Shown here piece by piece: positions 16,146 through 23,119 of a stretch of DNA of 34,121 bases (its first letter is position 1; the number at the start of each line of letters is the position of its first letter). The DNA is from Terriglobia bacterium. Its GTDB lineage: Bacteria > Acidobacteriota > Terriglobia > Terriglobales > Acidobacteriaceae. Where the stretch lies: assembly GCA_020073665.1 (NCBI GenBank), contig JAIQEU010000029.1, positions 1 to 34,121 of the forward strand. The letters are read 5' to 3'. The notes below the pieces were generated by a model that did no database searches, was not told where the DNA came from, and saw only the letters and a list, made by a program, of their open reading frames with translations. Made by a program: the position numbers and the translations under genes.

Positions 16146-16463
16146 TTTTTTCCGGACGGGCTGCTCGAAGTAACTGGTGAACCCGGGCGCTAGCACGCAT
16201 TGACCTGGCGCGGGAGGGGTTTGGAGTGTAATGGGGATGTTTCAACAACAACGACTGGCTTTGTGTCGTAACTCACGACTGCACATCAAGATGTGAGCCT
16301 TCTCACTGACAGAATGCAGCCGTTTATGTTGGCATGAAGGCGTACCCGCCTCTCCGAAGAGCACTTCCCGCCCGTTGAGACGCGCACACCCCTGAGGCAA
16401 AGGCCCGAAGTCGCAGGAAACGGATCCTTCTGCTTCAACCGACGTTGGTTCATGGAGGCGACT
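16146..16463. other. Intergenic stretch between permease and Sel1 protein
   Basis: No gene is seen. It holds R copy 7 (16194-16237) and, further on, the ribosome site GGAGG at 16454-16458 of the Sel1-repeat gene. Confidence 0.5.
16194..16237 (+). repeat. Dispersed repeat R, copy 7 (both arms, decayed)
   Basis: A left arm GCACGCATTGACC at about 16194-16205 and a right arm GGGGTTTGGAGTGTAATGGGGATGTTTCAAC have several changes from the other copies. The terminal hairpin is destroyed. Confidence 0.65.
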
Positions 16464-17501
16464 ATGAAACGCCTTAGTGAAACATTGCAGCACGTATTCC
16501 AGCCTGCGGTCGGGAGATTTCCCGTGAACCCTTTTCCCTCAATCCTCCTGGCCATGGCGTTCAGTTTTTCCGTCGCAGCACTGCTCCTGCTAGAAACCAA
16601 CCAGATCGTCTTCGCGCAGGAATCCGGTGACAAGGTGACTCAACTTACAGCTGCCTGCGAGCGAAAGGAGGCAAAAAGTTGCTCCGAGTTGGCGGGGATG
16701 TACATGCGGGGCACGGGAGGGGTAACTCGCGATGAGAAATCGGCCTTCGCTTTCCTGCAACGTGCTTGTGATGGGGGTAGTCCCGAGGGATGTGCCAGTC
16801 TGGGCACAATGTATTTCTTCGGCAAAGGCACGGCGAAAGACGAGAGGAAAGCTTTGGAATTTGATCAACGTGCGTGTGATGCAGGTAGTTCCGCGGGATG
16901 CGCCAATCTGTCTGGGTATTATCTGCGAGGTGTAGTCGTCCCACGAGATGAGAAGCGGGCGGTCCAGTTGGCGCAGCGCAGTTGCGATGCCGATAACCGG
17001 TGCAACAACCTAGGTTCGGACTACTTGAACGGCACGGGAGTCAAGAGAGATGCCAAGAAAGCCGCTGCACTGTACGAGCGGGCCTGCAAAGCCGGTTTCG
17101 TGGATGGCTGCTATAACCTTGGTTCTCTCTATGCGGCAGGTCAGGGAGTCGCACGCGATGACCGGAGAGCCCTCGAGCTATTTCAGAGTTCCTGTGAAGA
17201 CGCCAACGATCCCGACTCAGAGGCTTGTCACGACGCAGGCTTTATGTATGCCAACGGCCGGGGTACGCCCAAAGATGAGAAACGAGCCGCGTCGCTTTAC
17301 CTGCGCGCTTGCGACGGAGGAGACCCCTCAGGGTGCAACAACCTAGGGGTGATGTATCTGAATGGCGAAGGAGTGGAGAAAGACGAAGGCAGGGCGATAG
17401 CATTCTTCCGTCGCAGTTGCGATCATGGGGGGCCAAACGGATGTCAGAACCTGGCGATGGAGTGCCGTAATAAGAGCGCCACGGAAGGATGCCAGAAATA
17501 G
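16464..17501 (+). CDS. Secreted Sel1-repeat (HcpA-like) cysteine-rich protein
   Basis: This 345-residue product starts at the ATG at 16464, preceded by GGAGG five bases upstream; an in-frame ATG at 16452 would overlap that site. A signal peptide core (ILLAMAFSFSVAALLLL) ends near FAQ. Seven Sel1-like repeats of about 36 residues follow, each of the form C-xx-LG-x-MYxxGxGVxxDExxAxxxxxRACDxGxxxGC. Each repeat has a cysteine pair, as in Helicobacter cysteine-rich proteins, where they form disulfides between two helices. Such proteins act outside the cytoplasm as protein-protein scaffolds; no enzyme activity can be read from the sequence. The third repeat has a shortened turn and the fifth a longer one. 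The gene ends about 60 bases before the insertion sequence. Confidence 0.88.
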   Translation: MKRLSETLQHVFQPAVGRFPVNPFPSILLAMAFSFSVAALLLLETNQIVFAQESGDKVTQLTAACERKEAKSCSELAGMYMRGTGGVTRDEKSAFAFLQRACDGGSPEGCASLGTMYFFGKGTAKDERKALEFDQRACDAGSSAGCANLSGYYLRGVVVPRDEKRAVQLAQRSCDADNRCNNLGSDYLNGTGVKRDAKKAAALYERACKAGFVDGCYNLGSLYAAGQGVARDDRRALELFQSSCEDANDPDSEACHDAGFMYANGRGTPKDEKRAASLYLRACDGGDPSGCNNLGVMYLNGEGVEKDEGRAIAFFRRSCDHGGPNGCQNLAMECRNKSATEGCQK

Positions 17502-17543
17502 GGCGAGCCGAAGCACGAACCTGGCTTTAAGGACGCGCAAGGC

Positions 17544-17561
17544 GGTGTCAATTGACGTAAT
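17544..17561 (+). repeat. Partial R repeat, left flank of the insertion sequence
   Basis: GGTGTCAATTGACGTAAT matches the R consensus GGGGTCAATGAGTGTAAT at 13 of 18 positions without gaps, with TCAAT and GTAAT exactly four bases apart in both. The similarity stops where the insertion sequence is expected to begin. Confidence 0.45.
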
Positions 17562-17569
17562 CAGATGGG

Positions 17570-17584
17570 ATGAGAAGGCCGGTC
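17570..17584 (+). repeat. IS subterminal inverted repeat, left
   Basis: ATGAGAAGGCCGGTC is the exact reverse complement of 19026-19040. Confidence 0.85.
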
Positions 17585-17652
17585 TCCGGCGGGATGCTGT
17601 ACGCACCCAAGTTATCGACGTGCTCGAAGCACAGATAAAAAGGAGACCGGCA

Positions 17653-18756
17653 ATGAAGAAGGTTAGCACCGCAGCGGCAAAGCAGGGCAAGAATTTCTCC
17701 GAACAGAAGCTGACGATGGGGCTGGATCTGGGGGATCGGTCGAGTTGGTATTGTGTGTTGGAGGAAGCGGGCTCGATTGTCCTGGAGCAGAAACTCAGCA
17801 CGACTCCGAAAGGCATGAAGGAAGCATTCGGGGCCATGCCGCGCTGTCGGATCGCGCTGGAAACGGGAATGCATTCGCCGTGGATCAGTCGATTACTGAG
17901 CGAGTTGGGACATGAAGTGATCGTGGCGCATGCGCGCAACGTGCGCTTGATCGGGGAGAGCCGGAAGAAAGATGACCGACTGGATGGGCAGACGCTGGCG
18001 CGATTGGCTCGGATCGATCCGCAGTTGCTGAGTCCGGTGAAGCATCGCAGCGCGAAGGCGCAAGCGGATCTGACGGTGATCCGGGCGCGAGCCGGATTGG
18101 TGCGAGCGCGGACGGCGCTGGTGAGCACGGCTCGCGGGCTGGCCAAGAGCTACGGCGAACGGCTGCGCGGCTGCAATGTGCGCAACATGAATCCGGAAAA
18201 AGCGGAAGGGTTGAGCCCAGAACTGCAACGGGCCCTGGAGCCGTTGCTGGCGGGAATCGAGTCGCTGAGCGAGCGGATCGCGGAGTACAACGAGCAGATC
18301 GAAGAACTAGCCGAGCGGAGCTACCCCCAGGTGGCGCTGCTCCAACAAGTGAAGGGAGTGGGCACGCTGATCGCGCTGACCTTCCTGCTGACGCTGGAAG
18401 ACGCGCATCGTTTCCGCAAGAGCCGCGACGTGGGCTGCTATCTGGGGCTACAGCCGGGACGGAGAAACTCCGGGCAGAGCGAGCCGCAGATGCACATCAG
18501 CAAGGAAGGCGACCCCTATCTCAGAACGCTGCTGGTGCAGGGCGCACACCACATTCTGGGACCGTTTGGCGCCGACAGCGACCTGCGGCGCTGGGGCTTG
18601 AAGCTGGCCGAGCGCGGCGGGAAGAGCGGAAAGAAACGAGCCATCATCGCCACGGCACGCAAGTTGGCGGTGTTGCTGCATCGGTTGTGGGTCAGCGGAG
18701 AAGTGTACGAACCGTTACCCAACAGCGAGCCAGGTCGGTTAGCAATGGCAGCGTAA
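17653..18756 (+). CDS. IS110-family (IS1111 group) transposase/recombinase
   Basis: This 367-residue protein starts at the ATG at 17653 with AGGAGA eight bases upstream; the longer open frame ahead crosses the left IS end and is not coding. The N-terminal DEDD (RuvC-like) domain shows MGLDLGD (Asp25), ALETG (Glu70) and KKDDRLDGQTLARL (Asp108, Asp111). A helical coiled region spans about 190-255. The C-terminal Transposase_20 domain reads VKGVGTLIALTFLLTLEDAHRFRKSRDVGCYLGLQPGRRNSG, then HISKEGDPYLRTLLVQGAHHIL with the conserved serine region. The length and both domains are complete. The family inserts DNA under the guidance of an element-encoded RNA with separate donor- and target-binding loops. 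Confidence 0.93.
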   Translation: MKKVSTAAAKQGKNFSEQKLTMGLDLGDRSSWYCVLEEAGSIVLEQKLSTTPKGMKEAFGAMPRCRIALETGMHSPWISRLLSELGHEVIVAHARNVRLIGESRKKDDRLDGQTLARLARIDPQLLSPVKHRSAKAQADLTVIRARAGLVRARTALVSTARGLAKSYGERLRGCNVRNMNPEKAEGLSPELQRALEPLLAGIESLSERIAEYNEQIEELAERSYPQVALLQQVKGVGTLIALTFLLTLEDAHRFRKSRDVGCYLGLQPGRRNSGQSEPQMHISKEGDPYLRTLLVQGAHHILGPFGADSDLRRWGLKLAERGGKSGKKRAIIATARKLAVLLHRLWVSGEVYEPLPNSEPGRLAMAA

Positions 18757-19025
18757 AACAAAAACATTTTCGGGAAAGGAAAATCAAAAGCCAAGACGCC
18801 GAGTTCCGGTGACTGCGTCAATCGCCTGGCCCAGGTTCCATCGTGACACGGAACTGCAGGTCGATAATCAGGTGGCAGCACCGGCTGAAACGAGAACACC
18901 TAACTGGCACCGAGCGAACAAATCGCTCACGGAGAGTGCGGATGGAAGGGTGGCGACAGTGCTGGCGACTCGGCGGGGAGAAAAAATCTTGTCCAACGAA
19001 AACACAAAAGAACCCACTTGACTCC
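18757..19025 (+). ncRNA. Candidate IS guide RNA (bridge/seek RNA) region
   Basis: This 269-base non-coding stretch lies between the transposase stop and the right inverted repeat. It has foldable parts: AGTTCCG (18802-18808) can pair with CGGAACT (18849-18855), enclosing a loop with AATCGCC at 18820-18826, the complement of GGCGATT of repeat R. A second stem is GAGCGA (18912-18917) with TCGCTC (18923-18928). TAATCAGGTGG near 18866-18876 matches TAATCAGATGG at the left IS junction (17558-17568) at 10 of 11 bases. These are the kinds of matches a guide RNA would have, but they are short and could be chance. No RNA promoter is identified. Confidence 0.5.
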
Positions 19026-19040
19026 GACCGGCCTTCTCAT
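19026..19040 (-). repeat. IS subterminal inverted repeat, right
   Basis: GACCGGCCTTCTCAT is the exact reverse complement of 17570-17584. Confidence 0.85.
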
Positions 19041-19051
19041 GGAAGGCGTTT

Positions 19052-19113
19052 ACACTCATTGACCCCGGGAGGGGGCCGACCCCTCAATGAGTGATATGGC
19101 GATTTAACGCCAA
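19052..19113 (+). repeat. Dispersed repeat R, copy 8 (best full-length copy)
   Basis: CACTCATTGA (19054-19063) and TCAATGAGTG (19084-19093) form a perfect 10-bp inverted pair around a GC-rich centre. ATATGGCGATTTAACGCCAAT follows, the terminal hairpin with one closing mismatch. It begins only about 9 bases beyond the estimated right end of the insertion sequence. Confidence 0.85.
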
Positions 19114-19188
19114 TCATCCTCTTGCGTTGCCGCCAACTCCACGGCTTTCATTGACTTACCTGTTCCACAGACGTAAGATTCCGCGCCA

Positions 19189-19446
19189 GTGATCGACAGG
19201 ACCATTTCGCACTACCGCATAATCGAGAAGCTGGGCGGGAGCGGTATGGGCGTTGTCTATAAGGCCGAGGACACGGATCTAGGTCGCTTTGTCGCCTTGA
19301 AATTCCTGCCTGACGACGTGGCGCAAGACCCACAGGCACTGGAGCGTTTCCGGCGCGAAGCTCGTGCGGCTTCCGCGCTCAATCATCCGAACATCTGCAC
19401 CATTCACGAGATCGGCCAGCAAGACAACCAATACTTCATTGCGATC
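19189..19446 (+). pseudogene. Ser/Thr protein kinase, truncated N-terminal fragment
   Basis: From a GTG at 19189 the frame reads [41 protein letters not shown] and on through [33 protein letters not shown]-type sequence: the glycine loop, the VAIK-type lysine (ALKFL) and the C-helix of a PknB-like kinase. Homology stops at about 19446, before the catalytic HRD and DFG motifs. The frame stays open to 19761 but that part is antisense to another remnant. The break is sudden, which suggests deletion or insertion rather than slow decay. The product could not be an active kinase. Confidence 0.8.
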
Positions 19447-19494
19447 GGCCCCGAAAACCGGGTCGCAGTCAAAAGCCTTCGACACAAGCAGCGC

Positions 19495-19930
19495 TCAGGC
19501 CTTAATTGCGCTTGCATCTTCAGGCGCCTTCAAAGCCGCGGCGCCGATGTCCTCGGCAACCATCCCCAGTGGCTCCGCCCATGCAGGCTCGTTGATGTAT
19601 TTCTTTGTGAATTCGAGTATCTCTTGCGTTTCCTTTTCCGGCAAGCTCCCGGATGCGCCATGCGAGCTGTGAAGCTGCATAGAATTCCTGGTACTGCTGA
19701 TGTTCGAATCGCACCGTGCCCGCTGGATAGGGCATCCTTTCCAGAACGTGGTGCGCACTGAGCGCCGCGATAACGGCCATGGGTTCTGGCGAGCTCGCGA
19801 TCTGACCTTCCTCACGCAGTTCTGCCGAAACCTTGCTCACGACACCACGCGCTGTCTGCTCCGCTATGGTGACGGCACCAGCTCCCATCATTTCCATTGG
19901 CAGTGCTATCAGCCGTTTGGTTTTATCACG
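19495..19930 (-). pseudogene. NACHT/STAND-type NTPase remnant, frameshifted
   Basis: Two overlapping minus-strand frames join into one protein pattern. The upstream one reads [34 protein letters not shown] down to about 19645. The frame then shifts and continues as [34 protein letters not shown] to about 19495. FEHQQxQEFYAA followed by an [10 protein letters not shown]-type helix resembles the region after the nucleotide-binding core in NACHT-type NTPases, several of which are anti-phage proteins. The Walker motifs and both ends of the gene are missing. The assignment rests on recall of the family pattern and is moderate. Confidence 0.5.
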
Positions 19931-20012
19931 TTTTCATCACAGCAAACCCATTCTGAAGGCAAATGTCAGTTTGAGACTCCACGAGATAAACACCTAACTC
20001 GTTGGGAACAAA

Positions 20013-20078
20013 TGGCGGAAGCGAGTGGGAGTCGAGCCCACCGTCGACAGGAAAACCTGCCGACCGCCGGTTTTGAAG
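20013..20078 (-). other. 3' fragment of selenocysteine tRNA (selC), candidate attachment site
   Basis: On the minus strand: loop CTTCAAA (anticodon TCA, plus bases 20074-20076), 3' anticodon stem ACCGG, a long variable arm (GTCGGCAGG-TTTT-CCTGTCGAC, with G-T pairs), T arm GTGGG-CTCGACT-CCCAC, eight acceptor bases TCGCTTCC, G and CCA (20013-20015). These features together mark tRNA-Sec. The 5' anticodon strand does not pair directly and no D arm or GGAAGCGA acceptor strand is present within the next 100 bases. A perfect GCCGGTTT/AAACCGGC stem (20066-20073 and 20089-20096) crosses the break, perhaps by chance. selC is a classical integration site for islands. Confidence 0.75.
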
Positions 20079-20186
20079 TCTGAGCAAGAAACCGGCTCCT
20101 CTCACGGGCGAAAGACACCGCCGCCAAAACCCCGGCCGAGCTTGAACGGAACAAACACTCGCCACTGACCAACGGCCACTAGCCTA

Positions 20187-22016
20187 CTAGTAGGTGAAGT
20201 TGGTATGCGCAACCCCGTGGCAGGTCAATGTGCAACTTCGGGTGGCGCGATTGTAGGTGATCGGAGTCGTTCCGTTCGGCGCAACCACGCCGATGTCGAA
20301 ATTCACCAGTCTCTCACCGGTAATCCCCGCATTCTGACTGCCTAAGCCGTGGCCGGTGTGGCACACCGAGCAGGAGGCGCCAACCGAACTCACATGCTCG
20401 GAGTGTTTGGTAAAGGTTGTATCCGCCAGCACCTGGGATAGGTCGTGGCATTTAGCGCACATTGCGTAGGGACCCGCTACGCTTAGATCAGGCGTGGGAA
20501 ACAAGTTGGTGATAGTCCCGCCCGGCAGGGTGGTTTGGCTAAACTCGTAGCGGCGTTCCAGAAGGTGCAGCCACCTGGAGCCGTGGGGCCCGTTCGCGCC
20601 CGTACCGCCGAATTCGCGATTATCGTCGCTGTTGTGACAGTCGGTACAGAGAATGCGAGTGCCCATCGCGCGACCAGGAGTCAAACCATCTTCGTTCAGC
20701 ATGTTCGGACGCAGGCTCGGCTGGGGCAGCGGGCTGGTGCGATCATGGGTCACCGGATGGCTGGAGGTTGCGGTGAGGCTGAACTGTGGAATGATATTCA
20801 AAGGATCTGCTGAAGAGACAGCCCAAACCGGCAGGTATCCGAATACCGCGGGATTCGTGGTCTTCCCGGTACTGTTTCCGTGGCACCGCAAGCAATTCTC
20901 GTATTGATTCACGGCGGGTTTCAGGATTGTGATACCGTCCGAGGCGCTGATTCCAGGAATACCATTCTGTGACGTCCGGATCGACGGCGGAAGGGGAAAG
21001 GTCACGACTTGGTTGGCTGAATGAGGATTGTGGCAGTCGGCGCAAGTCGCGTGTCGGCTCTGATTCAGCAGCACACCCTCACCCGCGTCATGCGTTCCAG
21101 TGGGCGTCGAAAATGGATGCGCTCCAACCTTCGCAAATTCCGCGAAAACGTTGGGCGCTACAGGTGACAGGCTTGAGCCGCCGTTGTGGCAGGTAATGCA
21201 ATCGGTCTCGTTGCCTGCGCGCAGCAGTCCTTTAGCGCCGGCCCCGCCATGAGTAAGGTGGCATGAACTGCAAGCAAATTCAGCCACTGTGTTATATCCC
21301 CCCAGACCCGCATTCGGATTGACCATGTTACCTGCGTTGGCGTGTACACTGGTCACCCACGTAGTGAGTATGTTGTCGTACCCGTTTACCGTCCGCGGAT
21401 TGGTTTCGTGACATGCCAGGCACACCGCGCCCTTCAGGTTGTCTCGCACCAGAAAGTTCGGGGACTGCCTGTCCACACTCTGGATATGGGGATTATGGCA
21501 ACTGGTGCACTCCACGCTACCGTTGATCAGTTTGACCGAATGAGTCGGGTCGTTGGTGGTTCCGCTTGCCACCAGGCTGGCCACCAGGTTCGCTGAATCC
21601 TTCATCGGAAGCTGCAGACTGAAGGGGTGCGTGCTTTGCAGGTCCGTGCCCATTTTCGGCATGGCTCCCGTCATCGCGTACGGCCCGTACGGAATCACCT
21701 GCCCCACGGCTACCGTTCCATCGTGGCAGCTGAGGCACAGGGAACTCGCCTGGCCGAGTTCCGGCGGTACAGACGCGTTCTGCTCAGTGCTGTTGACGTA
21801 GGGTGAGTAAACGGCAGAGGAGAACGTCTGCCCCCACAGCGGCCCCTTGCCAAGGCCCGAGTGCGGAACGTGGCAGTAAAGGCAGGCCGCGGACATCTGT
21901 CCCTTGATCCGCGACGTTCCACTCATAGAGAGGTCATGAGATCCCAACACATCACCCGACTGAGCCAGCGCAACGCCTGCAACCGCGCACAGAAATGCCA
22001 GGACGCCGGCTTTCAT
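20187..22016 (-). CDS. Dodecahaem c-type cytochrome (11 CXXCH + 1 CXXXCH)
   Basis: This 609-residue exported protein has a signal peptide MKAGVLAFLCAVAGVALAQ. Eleven CXXCH haem sites are visible (CLYCH, CLSCH, CTSCH, CLACH, CSSCH, CITCH, CADCH, CLRCH, CTDCH, CAKCH, CSVCH) plus a final CTLTCH, a CXXXCH variant near the C-terminus. Many are followed by xPH, xTH or xGH, giving extra histidines as distal ligands. It belongs broadly to the cytochrome c3/doubled-CXXCH multihaem group. It is the last gene of the operon; its ATG overlaps the stop of the NHL gene by four bases (ATGA), so translation is coupled. I infer that it is the outer or periplasmic electron-wire part of a porin-cytochrome conduit with the barrel protein. 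Confidence 0.93.
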   Translation of the reverse strand: MKAGVLAFLCAVAGVALAQSGDVLGSHDLSMSGTSRIKGQMSAACLYCHVPHSGLGKGPLWGQTFSSAVYSPYVNSTEQNASVPPELGQASSLCLSCHDGTVAVGQVIPYGPYAMTGAMPKMGTDLQSTHPFSLQLPMKDSANLVASLVASGTTNDPTHSVKLINGSVECTSCHNPHIQSVDRQSPNFLVRDNLKGAVCLACHETNPRTVNGYDNILTTWVTSVHANAGNMVNPNAGLGGYNTVAEFACSSCHLTHGGAGAKGLLRAGNETDCITCHNGGSSLSPVAPNVFAEFAKVGAHPFSTPTGTHDAGEGVLLNQSRHATCADCHNPHSANQVVTFPLPPSIRTSQNGIPGISASDGITILKPAVNQYENCLRCHGNSTGKTTNPAVFGYLPVWAVSSADPLNIIPQFSLTATSSHPVTHDRTSPLPQPSLRPNMLNEDGLTPGRAMGTRILCTDCHNSDDNREFGGTGANGPHGSRWLHLLERRYEFSQTTLPGGTITNLFPTPDLSVAGPYAMCAKCHDLSQVLADTTFTKHSEHVSSVGASCSVCHTGHGLGSQNAGITGERLVNFDIGVVAPNGTTPITYNRATRSCTLTCHGVAHTNFTY

Positions 22017-23119
22017 GGCTTCGCTCCTTGTGCGCTCAACTTGATGCCGTGATACTGGAAAACCTGCACCCGACGATTGTAGGAATCGGCCACGTAGACC
22101 CGATCGTTACGATCGATGAACAAGCCCGTCGGAAGCTGGAACTCGCCCAGTCCCTTGCCGCGCTTGCCGAAGTAGTAGAGCAGTTGCCCCTCGCGATCAA
22201 ATACCTGCACCATACCCCAGAGACCCTCGACCAGATAAATATGATTCTCAGAATCAAGACCGATTCCCTTCGGCCGGAACAGCGCCTCCTCGGAATCACC
22301 CAAATTTCCGATCGAGCTCTGGAAGTTTCCTTTGCGATCGAAAGTTTGAACGCGGAAATTCATGGCGTCCACGACGGCCAGGACACCGTTCTTGATCAGT
22401 AACTCTGTCGGAAGATTGAACTCGCCGTTCTTTTCGCCGTGCTGTCCAATCGTCTTCAACACCTGCCCGCTCGCATCGAGGATGTACACGCGGTCACGAA
22501 GCGTATCGGTGATGTAGATCTGTTGCGTCTCGCGGTCGATTGCAATTCCCGTGGGACGTTTAAAATATCCTTCCCCACCCTTGATGCTGCCGAGCACCCC
22601 CTTGTATTTGCCGCTGGGTTCGAAGACAAACACTTTTCCGGCCTTGGAGTCCGTGACATAGATGTTGTCGTTCGCATCAATCGCGATGCACTGCGGCTCC
22701 AGCATGGAGTCTCTTGATTTCTCTCTGCGCTCCAGGAACTTGTACTTATGCTGCTCCGCATCAAAGATATGGATCCCGCCCAGCCCTGGGTCGGTGACGA
22801 TGACGCGCCCGTGCGAGTCAACCGCCACGCCGTAAGGCCGGACCATCCGCCTGTACTCCGGCTCGCCCGCAACCACGTCCACCAGTTTTTTCCAGAATCC
22901 CGGTTTGCCGCGAATATCGCGCTCCGAACTGAGGACGCGCTCAAAGCTGAGCTTGCGCCCTCCTTCCAGCAACAGATCGGCAGGGGCAGGCGTGGCAGTT
23001 TGCGGTTTTTTGTGATCGGCAAACAGGGCAGGGTGCAGCAGCAGGATGGCGATTAGAAGGGCCCACGCCGCATAACGCGGTCTTCTCGCGCACGTGCGGG
23101 TTAGAAGATATTGAACCAT
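22013..23119 (-). CDS. Exported six-bladed NHL-repeat protein (first of two)
   Basis: I place the start at the ATG at 23119 (368 residues), which overlaps the end of the barrel gene by 19 bases; the frame is open to 23713 but that part is antisense-like in composition and inside the barrel gene. After a hydrophobic segment (YAAWALLIAILLLHPALFA) come about six NHL repeats, each PxGIAxDxxxxIYVxDxxxxRVxVFxxxG, enough for a closed six-bladed beta-propeller. Repeat 4 is shorter (LLIKNGVLAVVDAMNFRVQTF). NHL propellers in cytochrome operons are thought to bind partner proteins or assist assembly; no catalytic site is visible. It shares its fold with the product of 27202-28476. Confidence 0.88.
   Translation of the reverse strand: MVQYLLTRTCARRPRYAAWALLIAILLLHPALFADHKKPQTATPAPADLLLEGGRKLSFERVLSSERDIRGKPGFWKKLVDVVAGEPEYRRMVRPYGVAVDSHGRVIVTDPGLGGIHIFDAEQHKYKFLERREKSRDSMLEPQCIAIDANDNIYVTDSKAGKVFVFEPSGKYKGVLGSIKGGEGYFKRPTGIAIDRETQQIYITDTLRDRVYILDASGQVLKTIGQHGEKNGEFNLPTELLIKNGVLAVVDAMNFRVQTFDRKGNFQSSIGNLGDSEEALFRPKGIGLDSENHIYLVEGLWGMVQVFDREGQLLYYFGKRGKGLGEFQLPTGLFIDRNDRVYVADSYNRRVQVFQYHGIKLSAQGAKP

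Larger units (their letters stand above)
17562..19043 (+). mobile_element. IS1111/IS110-type insertion sequence, apparently intact
   Basis: A 15-bp perfect inverted repeat, ATGAGAAGGCCGGTC at 17570-17584 and its complement at 19026-19040, brackets one transposase gene. In IS1111-type elements such repeats lie a few bases inside the true ends, so I place the ends at about 17562 and 19043; they could shift by several bases. The 5' non-coding part is short (about 90 bases) and the 3' part long (about 285 bases), the IS1111 arrangement in which the guide RNA lies downstream of the transposase. No target duplication is seen or expected. It is flanked by pieces of repeat R. Confidence 0.85.

Noticed and set aside
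17343-18146. 267-codon minus-strand open frame
   Set aside because: It is antisense to the transposase and the end of the Sel1 gene, with low-complexity composition.
3301-19113. CRISPR array
   Set aside because: The R copies are hundreds to thousands of bases apart, vary in length and have genes between them; there are no regular spacers and no cas genes.
20066-20096. Intact tRNA-Sec with an insertion in the anticodon loop
   Set aside because: GCCGGTTT/AAACCGGC could mimic a stretched anticodon stem, but no D arm or 5' acceptor strand (GGAAGCGA) follows within 100 bases.
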